Counted from the first letter of the stretch, positions 1 to 8,101 are shown. The stretch is DNA of 39,325 nt from Paludibacter sp. (GCA_010365115.1 JAAFGX010000033.1:1-39325), one strand, 5' to 3'. Notes: generated from the letters alone by a model not told the origin. Program-made: numbers and translations.

Positions 1-2
1 AG

Positions 3-1214
3 AGAGCAAAAGCCAGCGTAAACGGTTCAGTTCCGATCTACACAAGAATCACCATTAATGGCAAAAGAATTGAATTAAGCACAAACCGATTTGTCGACAT
101 TTCCAAATGGTCTACAGAAGCAGGCAAAATGAAAGGCAATTCAGAAGAAGCCCGTTCAATAAATAGCCATCTTGATATGTTTAAAATCAAAATTATTGAT
201 GGGCAAATGGAATTAATACACAAAAACATTCCGGTTACTGCAGAAACTATCAAAAACAAAATCCTTGGCTTTGAAGAACGCAAACGAATGTTGGTCCCCA
301 TCTTCCAAGACCATAACAACAAAATAAAAGAATTGGTAGGTAAAGAATATGCACCTGGTACATTGGAGCGCTACAAGACCTCCTTAAAACATACGATCGA
401 TTTTCTGGAATGGAAATACAAAATATCCGATATCGAGATTGATAAAATAAATCATGCTTTTATTACCGATTATGAGTTCTACTTGCGCAGCGTTAGGAAT
501 TGTGCCAATAACACCGCGGTGAAGTACATCAAGAATTTTAGCAAAATCATAAAGATTTGTTTGGCCAACAATTGGATTGACAGAAACCCTTTCAGCAACT
601 ACAAAGCCAAAATCAGAGAAGTGGAACGGGTGTATTTATCAGAGGAAGAGATTGAGAATATCATCAACAAAGATTTCAAAACAGATAGACTCTCATTAGT
701 ACGCGATATCTTCCTTTTTAGCTGCTTTACCGGCCTAGCATACATTGATGTCAAAAACCTAACAAAGTCCCACATAAGCCTGGGTATTGATGGGGAGAAA
801 TGGATATTCACCCACCGTCAGAAAACAGAAACAGCTTCGAAGATTCCAATTCTTCCAATTACCCAAATGATTATTGATAAATATGACGATCATCCGGAAT
901 GCTGCAACCAAAACAAACTGCTCCCCATTTTGAGCAACCAGAAAATGAATGCCTATTTAAAAGAAATTGCCGGCGTTTGTGAAATCGAAAAAGAACTTAC
1001 TTTTCACATTGCACGCCATACATTTGCAACCACAGTAACACTCACGAACGGCGTTCCTATCGAAAGTGTAAGCAAAATGCTTGGACACAAAAACTTAAGA
1101 ACCACTCAACATTATGCAAAGGTGTTAGATAAAAAAGTTAGTGAGGACATGATGATTTTGAGAAACAAAATGTTAAACAGCGACAATGAAAAAATTATCA
1201 AAAAAGCTAATTAG
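3..1214 (+). CDS. Tyrosine recombinase/integrase, 5' end outside window
   Basis: The reading frame is open from the first bases of the window, so the gene starts upstream; the ATG at 129 is internal. The N-terminal part carries the Bacteroidota integrase arm-type region (ITINGKRIELSTNRF..., then SKWSTEAGKMKG), then a SAM-like core-binding domain and the catalytic domain. Visible catalytic signature: HIARHTFAT (H-x-x-R, near 1004-1030), LGHKN (His), and the nucleophile Tyr in TTQHYAKV (near 1114). The first catalytic box reads FTGLAYIDVKNL, with Ala where classical recombinases have Arg; this substitution is common in CTnDOT-type integrases. It should catalyse site-specific integration and excision of the element. 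The 30-bp palindrome at 1310 follows it. A decayed second copy of its C-terminus lies at 4085-4393. Confidence 0.93.
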   Translation, partial: RAKASVNGSVPIYTRITINGKRIELSTNRFVDISKWSTEAGKMKGNSEEARSINSHLDMFKIKIIDGQMELIHKNIPVTAETIKNKILGFEERKRMLVPIFQDHNNKIKELVGKEYAPGTLERYKTSLKHTIDFLEWKYKISDIEIDKINHAFITDYEFYLRSVRNCANNTAVKYIKNFSKIIKICLANNWIDRNPFSNYKAKIREVERVYLSEEEIENIINKDFKTDRLSLVRDIFLFSCFTGLAYIDVKNLTKSHISLGIDGEKWIFTHRQKTETASKIPILPITQMIIDKYDDHPECCNQNKLLPILSNQKMNAYLKEIAGVCEIEKELTFHIARHTFATTVTLTNGVPIESVSKMLGHKNLRTTQHYAKVLDKKVSEDMMILRNKMLNSDNEKIIKKAN

Positions 1215-1309
1215 AATTTTCACGAGTTGAATTTAGAACTTAGTGAGCTTAGAATAGTGAGTAGGTCTAAAAAATCGACATTGGATGTAAAATATTAAAA
1301 ACAAATAAC

Positions 1310-1339
1310 ATAGTGTTGGATTCGCGAATCCAACACTAT
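1310..1339. repeat. Perfect 30-bp palindrome after the integrase
   Basis: Two 15-base arms are exact reverse complements and meet at TTCGCGAA with no spacer; the arm begins ATAGTGTTGGATTCG. It lies 95 bases after the integrase stop and is followed by AAATTTT. It could be a terminator hairpin for the integrase, a protein-binding site, or part of the recombination region. The sequence alone does not decide. Confidence 0.6.
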
Positions 1340-1353
1340 AAATTTTCCTAAAG

Positions 1354-1380
1354 CACAAAAAAGAGGCTAAAAAGCCTCTT
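1354..1380 (-). terminator. Rho-independent terminator, minus strand
   Basis: An 8-bp stem (AAGAGGCT / AGCCTCTT) with an AAAA loop has its T-run on the minus strand. It is placed to stop leftward transcription coming from the 1782-3786 gene group, and also faces the integrase transcript from the other side. Confidence 0.6.
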
Positions 1381-1624
1381 GAATCTTACAAAATCCAATC
1401 ACGATAGTAATTGTAGTGTCATCACTTCCGTACAAACAAGTCTTCATTGTTGGTTTATTAAACATCAATTAAACCTTAGCTGTTCCACTATGACGTTTAT
1501 TTATTGCTTTTATAATTGAAAATATCGATTAAGCAAATATTTTATTCTGAAGAAATTTTCATTGAATTGTCACATATGATTAAAGGGTAGCTTTTTGAAT
1601 ACATCAGTAATAACCATTTTTTCT

Positions 1625-1770
1625 GTTATGTTCATCAACTTTCGGTTCGCAGCTAAAAGAAGTGGCGAACTTCGTGAGCGTGTATTTTCCACTAAGATAA
1701 TTTTTCTTACGAAAGACAAACGTGAATTTAGCACATTTCTCGCCTTTTCTTGATACCACTGTTAGCCGTT
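1625..1770. repeat. Integron attC-like imperfect inverted repeat, site 1
   Basis: The right end is GTTAGCCGTT at 1761-1770, immediately downstream of the minus-strand gene 1782-2486. The segment folds back on itself imperfectly: AAGAAGTGGCGAACTTCGTG near 1660 pairs with the reverse complement of the CACATTTCTCGCC region near 1735. The left end (CAGCTAAAA) is a degenerate version of the GGCTAAC terminus. No gene was seen in 1381-1781 outside this structure. Confidence 0.45.
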
Positions 1771-1781
1771 TGGTTTTTTAT

Positions 1782-2486
1782 TTATATTTTTATTTCATTT
1801 ATAATTTTTTCATAATATTCATTCAACCGTTTTGTCCTCCACAAATATGTTGGATGATATGTTCTAAATACATTTTCGCCAAAACCTATATTTAATTTTG
1901 ATAACTGTCTTTTTGAAAATTCTGTTCCTATATTTTCAGAATTGAATTTGCCAAAATTATCTTCAATTACATAATCATAATTTGGACCTGACATAAATAA
2001 AATTATGTTTGGTTTTAGGATGTTAAGTTCGTCTTTTATAACATCGAAATGTTTTCTTTCTACTTTATAAATGTATTGTGGCGGCATATTTTTATTTCTA
2101 CCTGAACAACCAATTTTGATGACGTTATTCCATACTATTCCAATCGTTTTGTTTGGATATTTTTTTTGTAATAATTCTAAAAATCTTTTTACGCCATTCC
2201 AAAATTGTCCACCGTAAGTTTTTAATGCGTAACCATCATTAAAAAATCTTTTGTAAACAGGTAAAAGGCTATCAATTTTACCATTGAAATCTTTTTCCCA
2301 ATCGTTTGTTTCTTGACCAAAAATGATAAGTTTGATGTCCGCATTTTCGTAATTATTGTTCTCAAGTGAAATTAATAATGGATTTGTCGGTTTAGTTTTT
2401 AATTCAGGATTTTCTAATATTTCGTTTAAGTTAATACTTAAATTTTCCCATTTTTCAGAATAGAGTTTTTTTAATTTATCATTCAT
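1782..2486 (-). CDS. Uracil-DNA-glycosylase-fold-like protein (hypothetical)
   Basis: The 234-aa protein has a Rossmann-like pattern suggestive of the uracil-DNA glycosylase superfamily: IIFGQETNDW near residue 55 in the place of the UDG GQ(D/E)P motif, a VWNNVIKIG strand, LKPNIILFMSGPNYD, and a late TYHPTYLW segment resembling the HPS/HPT loop. I recognise it as a type of conserved Bacteroidota hypothetical; glycosylase activity is not established by these motifs. It lies 5 bases after the stop of the 69-aa gene 2492-2701, probably co-transcribed, and directly before attC-like site 1. The two genes together look like one mobile cassette. Confidence 0.55.
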   Translation of the reverse strand: MNDKLKKLYSEKWENLSINLNEILENPELKTKPTNPLLISLENNNYENADIKLIIFGQETNDWEKDFNGKIDSLLPVYKRFFNDGYALKTYGGQFWNGVKRFLELLQKKYPNKTIGIVWNNVIKIGCSGRNKNMPPQYIYKVERKHFDVIKDELNILKPNIILFMSGPNYDYVIEDNFGKFNSENIGTEFSKRQLSKLNIGFGENVFRTYHPTYLWRTKRLNEYYEKIINEIKI

Positions 2487-2491
2487 ATTTT

Positions 2492-2701
2492 TTAGTTTAT
2501 TTTTTCAAAATCTAAATAAGTAGATGAATGAAGATGTTCAATATCTAAACTGTATTTATTTAAAAAAGCTTCTTTGACTTTTTTTATTGAATCTGAAGAA
2601 GAAGTTGCTCCTTGTAAAACAACTTCAACGCTCATTCCTTTTTCAAAATGAACACTTCCCCAAGTTCCTGTCTTTTTTGCTGTAATATTGTATAATGCCA
2701 T
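2492..2701 (-). CDS. Small conserved protein, DUF6140-like
   Basis: The 69-aa protein begins MALYNITAKKTGTWGSV, continues FEKGMSVEVVLQG, and ends HSSTYLDFEKIN. This resembles small Bacteroidota proteins that I recall as DUF6140, usually found in mobile or cassette contexts; function unknown. There is no signal peptide or membrane segment. Its stop is 5 bases from the start of the UDG-like gene, so the two probably share a transcript. A (T/A)-rich leader and attC-like site 2 lie upstream. Confidence 0.6.
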   Translation of the reverse strand: MALYNITAKKTGTWGSVHFEKGMSVEVVLQGATSSSDSIKKVKEAFLNKYSLDIEHLHSSTYLDFEKIN

Positions 2702-2762
2702 AATATATTTTTTTTAAAATTATTTTTATTAAGTTCTTTATTTCTTTGCGGTGCGGTAAACT

Positions 2763-2892
2763 GACGGCTAACATTTTACCACTTTGAAATGGCTGGGAAT
2801 TCGTAAACGCTCAATTTTCGGTTTAACGAAAACTTGATGCAAAACGGTAATTCCAGTAAATTCCTGATAGCTCAAAATGGCGGTTAGCCGTT
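2763..2892. repeat. Integron attC-like imperfect inverted repeat, site 2
   Basis: About 130 bp lie between GACGGCTAAC (2763-2772) and GTTAGCCGTT (2883-2892), which are inverted copies of each other. The pairing continues inward imperfectly: CCACTTTGAAATGGCTGGGAA aligns with the reverse complement of TTCCTGATAGCTCAAAATGG. The length and bulged-stem design resemble large attC sites. The TAA stop of the 2884-3786 gene is inside the GGCTAAC terminus, as is common in integron cassettes. The termini do not fit the classical RYYYAAC/GTTRRRY boxes exactly. Confidence 0.55.
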
Positions 2893-3786
2893 CGTTGTTT
2901 TTGCTTTATCTACTTTTATGATTTCTTTTCCATAAGAATCATATTTTGATATTGTGGTTTCTTTTACTTCCCCATTTTCGTAATTGTTTATATCAGTTTT
3001 TTTGAATAATTGATACTCATCTTCATATTCTGATTTTTTAAACTCATAAATACTCTTTCCGTTACCTCCTGCACCTGACGCACCGTGTTGAGTTATTGTT
3101 TTATTTTTATAATCTATAGTTGTATAGCTATATGCGTCGGCACTTGGATTACCATAGTAAAATCCTGAAAAATTATTAAATGGTTCATTAGTCATTTCGC
3201 TAAATTCTAAACTATCATAATCAGGACTTTTGAATATTTTATTTTGTGAACCACCTTTTTCATATGTTATTGCATATGTCAGAATAAGTTCGTCTTTACC
3301 ATCAAAATCGACATCTTGAAAGAAGAAAGGAATGTATGTGTATCCAAATCCTTCTTCTTCTTTGGACGTGCCAACTTTATCAAATTTTGGTTTTATATAT
3401 TTTGAAATTTGTGTAAAACTTTGGGTTTTTACAAATTCACCATCTTTAACAGTAAAATATTTTAGATTTTCTTTATCAATATCTATTGTGAAATCAGGAT
3501 GTAAAACCCAAGATATTTCTTTAGTTTCTAGGTTTTCAAAAGTCAGTATTGCTGGACCACCAAAATTTTCTGAACCTTGTACTTCAAGCTTTCCTCTAAT
3601 TAGCCATTTTACACTTACATTATAACCTTTAATAGGAGTTGAATATTTAATAGTAATTTCATTATTTCCCTGTGTTACATTACTTTTTATAATTTCAGTT
3701 TCATTTGTTATAGATTCATTTTTGGTTGGTTTAGCACAAGAAATTAAATTAAATGTTAAGAAGAAAATTAAAATAGTCTTTTTCAT
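2884..3786 (-). CDS. Predicted lipoprotein
   Basis: The 300-aa protein begins MKKTILIFFLTFNLISCAKP: a short signal peptide with a lipobox-like LISC, so Cys17 is the likely lipidated residue. The mature part is beta-rich and contains QDVDFDGKDELILTY near residue 155, an aspartate-rich loop like the FG-GAP/EF-type DxDxDGxDEL motif seen in XAC2610-type proteins. The C-terminal half is Tyr/Ser/Thr-rich (SGFYYGNPSADAYSYTTIDY). It is likely exported to the cell envelope; ligand unknown. The stop codon sits inside the attC-like terminus at 2883-2892 and the upstream boundary motif is at 3860, so the gene occupies a complete cassette-like unit. Confidence 0.65.
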   Translation of the reverse strand: MKKTILIFFLTFNLISCAKPTKNESITNETEIIKSNVTQGNNEITIKYSTPIKGYNVSVKWLIRGKLEVQGSENFGGPAILTFENLETKEISWVLHPDFTIDIDKENLKYFTVKDGEFVKTQSFTQISKYIKPKFDKVGTSKEEEGFGYTYIPFFFQDVDFDGKDELILTYAITYEKGGSQNKIFKSPDYDSLEFSEMTNEPFNNFSGFYYGNPSADAYSYTTIDYKNKTITQHGASGAGGNGKSIYEFKKSEYEDEYQLFKKTDINNYENGEVKETTISKYDSYGKEIIKVDKAKTTNG

Positions 3787-3859
3787 AGGTATTTTTTTTT
3801 GGGGTTAAATTATATTTTTACATTTAAAGTTGTTGTTTTTCAGCACGTTGCTGTACAAT

Positions 3860-3870
3860 GACGGCTAACT
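3860..3870. repeat. Third cassette-boundary motif (half site)
   Basis: GACGGCTAACT repeats the outer terminus seen at 2763 and, inverted, at 1761 and 2883. I see no inverted partner within about 130 bases to the right, so this is an isolated or truncated site. It marks the upstream edge of the lipoprotein cassette, next to the decayed integrase. Confidence 0.45.
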
Positions 3871-3966
3871 AATAAATACCATCAACATCCTATACTTTTT
3901 TTAAAGCACAATAGGAGTTACGTTATTTATCCTAGCTCGTAAATAGACGATTTCCAACCTATACCC

Positions 3967-3999
3967 ACAATACCCACTTTTAGTGATATTGATGCATTT
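3967..3999 (+). repeat. 33-bp inverted-pair motif, left copy
   Basis: The segment starts ACAATACCCACTTTTAGTGA. Its reverse complement recurs at 8101-8133 with about 28 of 33 positions identical by eye. The two copies face each other and bracket the decayed integrase, rteC, the HTH gene and the replication genes. The rest of 3871-4084 holds no gene that I can see. Confidence 0.5.
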
Positions 4000-4084
4000 C
4001 TATCGAGTAAAAGTAAACCACTACAATATAGATTCTTTACGGTTTCCCACATTGTCAAAAAAAAAATCCCATAAATAAAGACAC

Positions 4085-4393
4085 CATCTTGCTTTTCATA
4101 TCCCACAAAGCAATCAAAAAATGAATGCGTGTTTAAAAGAAATGACAGTCCATTGTGAAATTGAAAAATAACTCACCTTCCACATTTCCCGGCACACTTT
4201 TGCCAATACAATTAGACTCACAAATGGAGCTCCAATAGAGAGCGTAAGTAAAATACTAATACGCAAAAACGTACGCACTACCCAGCATTACGCAAAAGTT
4301 TCAGACAAAAAAATAGGCGAAGACATGAAATTGCTACGAGATAAACTTAATCTGATCGCAGCTAAACAAAAACAGCAACAAACAATAATTTAA
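4085..4393 (+). pseudogene. Decayed C-terminal fragment of a second integrase
   Basis: Translation around the ATG at 4121 gives SNQKMNACLKEM...CEIEK, an in-frame TAA, then LTFHISRHTFANTIRLTNGAPIESVSKIL..KNVRTTQHYAKVSDKKIGEDM to a TAA at 4391. This matches the C-terminus of the integrase at 3-1214 almost position for position, including the H-x-x-R and Tyr. The copy has an internal stop after CEIEK, has lost the LGH histidine (LIRKN), and lacks the N-terminal two thirds. It is a dead relic of a related element that used the same or a neighbouring site. Confidence 0.88.
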
Positions 4394-4525
4394 TAATTGA
4401 AATTATGAAACTAAAAAAGATATTCGGATTTATGCATATTCTTTAGCATTAATTAAACTATTGAACTAATTTGGTGCTTTTTCTTACTAAAAGCTAATAA
4501 TAATACACCAAATTCAAATTATTTT

Positions 4526-5371
4526 ATGATAAAATTCAGTCGCAAAGTACTCTGTGAACTTGAGGAGGAACTGCAAACCATATCATTTGATTATGACAAT
4601 CCAATTGTCATGTGTGACAAGTCGATAGAATCCATTGTTAAGCAGTTGAGAATTCTCAAAAATCAGGTTCTGGATCAACAATTTAAAAGTACTGAGGATG
4701 AAATTATGTTTTTCAAAAACATAAAACCAAAATTTACCTCAAAAATGATTTATTTCAAAAAAATCAGAAAACTGGAAGCATCAAAACCTTTAGGTGGTAA
4801 AAAAACGCAAAGAGAGTATTACGACAATGAATTGTCTAAATTGAATTGCTATTTTATTGATAACACTGAATTTTACAACTATTATCGTCTGGGAAGTAAC
4901 TTCCTCGATAACAAATTATTTATTAGATATAATGCCGAAATTGATTTTAATCTTGAAACATTTCATTATGAATTAGACGACCGTTTTTCCACCACGCATG
5001 ACTTTAAAGTTGCGATGATTATGGCTAATGAACTTTTTATGAGACATCTGGAAAATAAGCTCAGAAACTTAAACGAGAATATACCAGTAGTGATATTACC
5101 CACGCTAGAATTAAAAACTATAAAATGGACTGAGAGTAAAACAGCGCTTATCGAATTGATTTATGCCTTGCATACCCAAAAAGTATTCAATAATGGAAAA
5201 GCAGATATTGTAGAAATCGCAAAAACCTTTGAAAAATTATTCGATATCGAACTAGGTGACATTTACAGAGCCAGTAATGAAATTAAAAATCGTAAAATAA
5301 ACAAAACTAAATTCTTAGATGTTTTACGCGAAAACCTCAACAAACGCTTCGCTGAGCAAGAATATAAATAA
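4526..5371 (+). CDS. rteC: RteC domain protein
   Basis: The 281-aa protein has the RteC layout: an alpha-helical N-terminus, FYNYYRLGSNFLDNKLFIRY in the middle, a DHDFKVAMI-type segment (here STTHDFKVAMIMANELF), and a C-terminal helical region (SKTALIELIYALHTQKVFNNGKADI... KTKFLDVLRENLNKRF). In CTnDOT, RteC activates excision genes; homologues sit near the integrase in many Bacteroidota elements. Here it follows the decayed integrase and precedes an excisionase-like HTH gene, the standard order. A strong hairpin terminator follows at 5398. Confidence 0.85.
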   Translation: MIKFSRKVLCELEEELQTISFDYDNPIVMCDKSIESIVKQLRILKNQVLDQQFKSTEDEIMFFKNIKPKFTSKMIYFKKIRKLEASKPLGGKKTQREYYDNELSKLNCYFIDNTEFYNYYRLGSNFLDNKLFIRYNAEIDFNLETFHYELDDRFSTTHDFKVAMIMANELFMRHLENKLRNLNENIPVVILPTLELKTIKWTESKTALIELIYALHTQKVFNNGKADIVEIAKTFEKLFDIELGDIYRASNEIKNRKINKTKFLDVLRENLNKRFAEQEYK

Positions 5372-5397
5372 TAGCCTTTACTATCTTTTTATTAAAA

Positions 5398-5433
5398 AAA
5401 ACACCCAAGGTACACCCAACTTGGGTGTTTTTT
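5398..5433. terminator. Bidirectional terminator after rteC
   Basis: A 12-bp stem (AAAACACCCAAG / CTTGGGTGTTTT) with a 10-base loop, flanked by A-run on the left and T-run on the right. It ends the rteC transcript and separates it from the HTH gene. Confidence 0.8.
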
Positions 5434-5482
5434 CATTTCAACTTCACTTCTTTTGCATCATAACGTATTAAAATACAACAGT

Positions 5483-5761
5483 ATGACAACAGAAAACCCT
5501 ACCCTATTTAGCCATCAGCTTATTACTAAAGGTGATTTAGTAGAATTCAAAAACAACCTTATAGCTGAAATCAAAGAGATTATCAATCACAATCCGGAAC
5601 CCAAAAAATGGCTCAAATCTTCCGAAGTTAAAAAACTACTCAAGATCTCCCCTGGCACACTACAAAACCTACGCGTCAACGGAACATTAAACTACACCAA
5701 AATAGGAAGTATTATTTATTACAATTATACCGATATCCAAAAACTGCTCGAAATCAATTAA
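5483..5761 (+). CDS. Excisionase-like helix-turn-helix protein
   Basis: The protein is 92 aa from the ATG at 5483 (MTTENPTLFSHQ...), chosen over the in-frame ATG at 5453 because family members start near this point. The N-terminal half is helical (LITKGDLVEFKNNLIAEIKEI); the C-terminal half is a MerR/HTH_17-type DNA-binding domain: KKWLKSSEVKKLLKISPGTLQNLRVNGTLNYTKIGSIIYY. Small proteins of this kind act as excisionases or regulators in Bacteroidota integrative elements. It lies between rteC and the replication genes. Confidence 0.8.
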   Translation: MTTENPTLFSHQLITKGDLVEFKNNLIAEIKEIINHNPEPKKWLKSSEVKKLLKISPGTLQNLRVNGTLNYTKIGSIIYYNYTDIQKLLEIN

Positions 5762-5848
5762 TTGTACTAAGCGTAGTAGTAGGACATGAATTTCTCCAAA
5801 TCAATTAACCATTGAAATTTCAAAAAAAACAAATACAAGATCCAAGTT

Positions 5849-6715
5849 ATGAACTACATCAAACACCTTACAGGTTTCTTTAATCGAATAGCGCTTGAAA
5901 ACACACTTAATCCAACGCACATCAGTTTATACATTACTATTTTTCAATGTTGGAATGTGAACCGGTTCAAGAATCCAATAACTATTACTCGAGACGAAAT
6001 GATGAAAGGAAGTAAAATTGCTTCTAATGCCACCTATCATAAATGCATCAAAGACTTACAAAGATTGGGTTATTTGGATTACAACCCCTCTTTCAATCCG
6101 TATTCCGGCACTTCTATTACTGTCCACAATTTCTCAGAGGGATACAAATCAAAATCCGATGATAATGCCCTGACCTGTTCAAAAAATGAATCAACCCGTT
6201 CAAAAAATGACCGTAGTAGTTCAAAAAATGAACAGCCTATTGGTCAGGCAACTGAACAGGTTAATGGTCAGCTCTATATAGAGAATAAAAAAACATATAA
6301 AAACAATATAAACAATATAGAGAGAACACCCGAGTTTGAAATTTTAGATGATAATTTAATTTTAGAAAATCAGGAAAAAAACCAAAATAAAAAAAGTTGC
6401 GCCAAAAAAGAAAAGGCTAAAACTATCACTTCGAACGAAGTGCAGAACCCAACATTGGAATTGACAAAAGAGTATTTCAAGTTTCAAGAATATTCCGAGT
6501 TTGAAGCAGAGCGATTTTTTAATTATTACTCCAGCAACGGATGGCTCATTGGTGGGAAAACAAAAATGAAAGATTGGAAAGCAGCCGCACGAAATTGGAT
6601 GATGAATACTAATAAATTCAATGCAAAAATGCCACAAAACATCCCGGTAAAGGAGCAAACGAGAGCGTATAATCTCCATACAGAAACCGAGAAAAACTAC
6701 GCTGAACCACTTTAA
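5849..6715 (+). CDS. Replication initiator-like (DnaD/phage-O type) protein
   Basis: The 288-aa protein has an N-terminal winged-helix region (residues 1-100: NYIKHLTGFFNRIALENTLNPTH..., TYHKCIKDLQRLGYLDYNP), a hydrophilic low-complexity linker (about 110-200, including three SKN units spaced 7 residues apart), and a C-terminal segment FFNYYSSNGWLIGGKTKMKDWKAAARNWM typical of DnaD-like or phage replication proteins. It is followed 75 bases later by a DnaC-like loader, matching the initiator-loader pairs of phages and integrative elements. The linker-coding DNA contains phased iterons and an AT-rich tract (separate entry). Confidence 0.75.
   Translation: MNYIKHLTGFFNRIALENTLNPTHISLYITIFQCWNVNRFKNPITITRDEMMKGSKIASNATYHKCIKDLQRLGYLDYNPSFNPYSGTSITVHNFSEGYKSKSDDNALTCSKNESTRSKNDRSSSKNEQPIGQATEQVNGQLYIENKKTYKNNINNIERTPEFEILDDNLILENQEKNQNKKSCAKKEKAKTITSNEVQNPTLELTKEYFKFQEYSEFEAERFFNYYSSNGWLIGGKTKMKDWKAAARNWMMNTNKFNAKMPQNIPVKEQTRAYNLHTETEKNYAEPL
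6177..6325 (+). other. Candidate replication origin inside the initiator gene
   Basis: Three exact copies of GTTCAAAAAATGA lie at 6177-6189, 6198-6210 and 6219-6231, a strict 21-base period (two helical turns). About 40 bases on comes an AT-rich tract (about 6270-6325) starting with the palindrome CTCTATATAGAG. Iterons plus an AT-rich unwinding region within the initiator gene, followed by a helicase-loader gene, is the design of the lambda O/P origin. The period also equals 7 codons, so a coding tandem repeat is the alternative explanation. Confidence 0.5.
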
Positions 6716-6790
6716 CCTGAACTTGTTTCATGTTCTCTAAGATTTGAAAGACACCTCTCGCTTCCAATCTCTAACCTCTTACCCCCCACT

Positions 6791-7402
6791 ATGACATCAA
6801 AATACAATTATCCAGAAATTATTGCTTGGTTAGAAAAAAAAGGCAAAAAGGATTTTGGAGACAAATTTCAATTACTAGAACAAGACACGACAAACATCAC
6901 TAAACTGATTTGCTATTTTCTGGATGATGAATGTACTGCAGCTAAGTTTGAAATCGACCTCAGCAAAGGAATTCTGCTTTCTGGACCAGTAGGCTGCGGT
7001 AAAACTTCTTTGATGGCTTTAATGCGCTATGTACCTCAACCAAATAAAAAGTTCTTTATGAAAACGTGCCGGGACATTAGTTTTGAGTTCATTAAAGATG
7101 GATATGAAGTTATTCAGCGTTACAGCCATGGACACAACACCCATGCTGAACATAAAAACTACTGTTTCGATGATTTAGGCACCGAAAAGAACCTCAAATA
7201 CTTTGGAAACGAATGCAATGTCATGGCAGAGATTATTCTCTCCAGGTACGACATTTTTATATCTAAGAAAATCTACACCCATATCACCACAAACCTCTCC
7301 GCATCCGAAATAGAAACCGCCTACGGCAATCGAGTCAGATCTCGCTTGAGAAACATGCTCAACTTAATCGCTTTTGACAAAGCGGACAAAGACAAACGAT
7401 AA
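6791..7402 (+). CDS. DnaC-like AAA+ helicase loader ATPase
   Basis: The 203-aa protein has Walker A GPVGCGKT at residues 65-72 and Walker B as YCFDDLGTE near residue 130, followed by a sensor-1-like THITTNLSASEIETAYGNRVRSRLRNM segment that includes the Arg-rich box of DnaC/IstB ATPases. Family members load the replicative helicase at an origin with a partner initiator. The preceding DnaD-like gene is the natural partner. It is shorter than chromosomal DnaC-type loaders and lacks an obvious N-terminal helicase-binding extension. Confidence 0.82.
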   Translation: MTSKYNYPEIIAWLEKKGKKDFGDKFQLLEQDTTNITKLICYFLDDECTAAKFEIDLSKGILLSGPVGCGKTSLMALMRYVPQPNKKFFMKTCRDISFEFIKDGYEVIQRYSHGHNTHAEHKNYCFDDLGTEKNLKYFGNECNVMAEIILSRYDIFISKKIYTHITTNLSASEIETAYGNRVRSRLRNMLNLIAFDKADKDKR

Positions 7403-7480
7403 TCAACAAATAAACACTAAAAAAAACTTTGCGAACCTTGCGCTTCCTTACTGCTCTTTGCGGTTAAATAAAATCAACAA

Positions 7481-8101
7481 ATGAAAAAAATCAGCACATT
7501 CTGGAACTGGTTCCAAGACAACCACCACTCCTTCAAAAACATCATTAACGAAACCACCGAAAACCAAAAACACATCTCTTTTTGGATCAACAAAAACCTT
7601 AACTACTACTGCAGGGAATTAGATTTTATAATTGTCTTTCCAAAAAAAGAAAATAGCAAAACCGAATTTATTGTTACAGCCAATGGAAACAAAGATTATT
7701 TCCAACAAGTAATTGAATTAGTCGATAACGCTCCCCTACTAAAAAGCTGGAAATTCACCGCCTTTATTCAACCAACAACTGAAATAGACCAAATGATGAA
7801 GGGCTTAGACGAGCCTTACATTTTTCAAGACATTACTTTAAAAATTAGTGAACTCAAATTCAAACCACTGCTATACAATGAAAACATTGAAAAATTGGAC
7901 ATTATCATCTTTCTCAAAAACTACAACCTCCTTTGTGATACTAAAACATTGAAACAAGCTATCTACGTTATTTTGCAAGAGTTGCTGGGTGAAGAAAGAT
8001 TATATCAAAAAATTAGCTTAGTCCAGTTAGCACAAATGACAAATAAGGAAGAGGATTTAATTCAGTTGTATGAATTACAATGGTATTTAGACGCTCTTTA
8101 A
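7481..8101 (+). CDS. Conserved hypothetical protein of the element core
   Basis: The 206-aa protein has no domain that I recognise. It starts MKKISTFWNWFQDNHHSFK, has an alternating alpha/beta pattern (LDFIIVFPKK..., LKSWKFTAFIQP) and a helical C-terminus LVQLAQMTNKEEDLIQLYELQWYLDAL. There is no signal peptide or membrane helix. It is the last gene of the replication block. A decayed second copy of its last ~50 codons lies at 14451-14596, showing that the family was duplicated at the other side of the next cargo block. Confidence 0.7.
   Translation: MKKISTFWNWFQDNHHSFKNIINETTENQKHISFWINKNLNYYCRELDFIIVFPKKENSKTEFIVTANGNKDYFQQVIELVDNAPLLKSWKFTAFIQPTTEIDQMMKGLDEPYIFQDITLKISELKFKPLLYNENIEKLDIIIFLKNYNLLCDTKTLKQAIYVILQELLGEERLYQKISLVQLAQMTNKEEDLIQLYELQWYLDAL

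Noticed and set aside
2763..2892. Simple rho-independent terminator between cassettes
   Set aside because: The structure spans ~130 bases with bulged pairing and terminal motifs repeated at three places, and lacks a T-run; a terminator does not explain it.
6177..6231. CRISPR-like short regular repeats
   Set aside because: There are only three 13-base repeats with 8-base gaps inside a coding sequence; far too short for an array and no cas genes are present.
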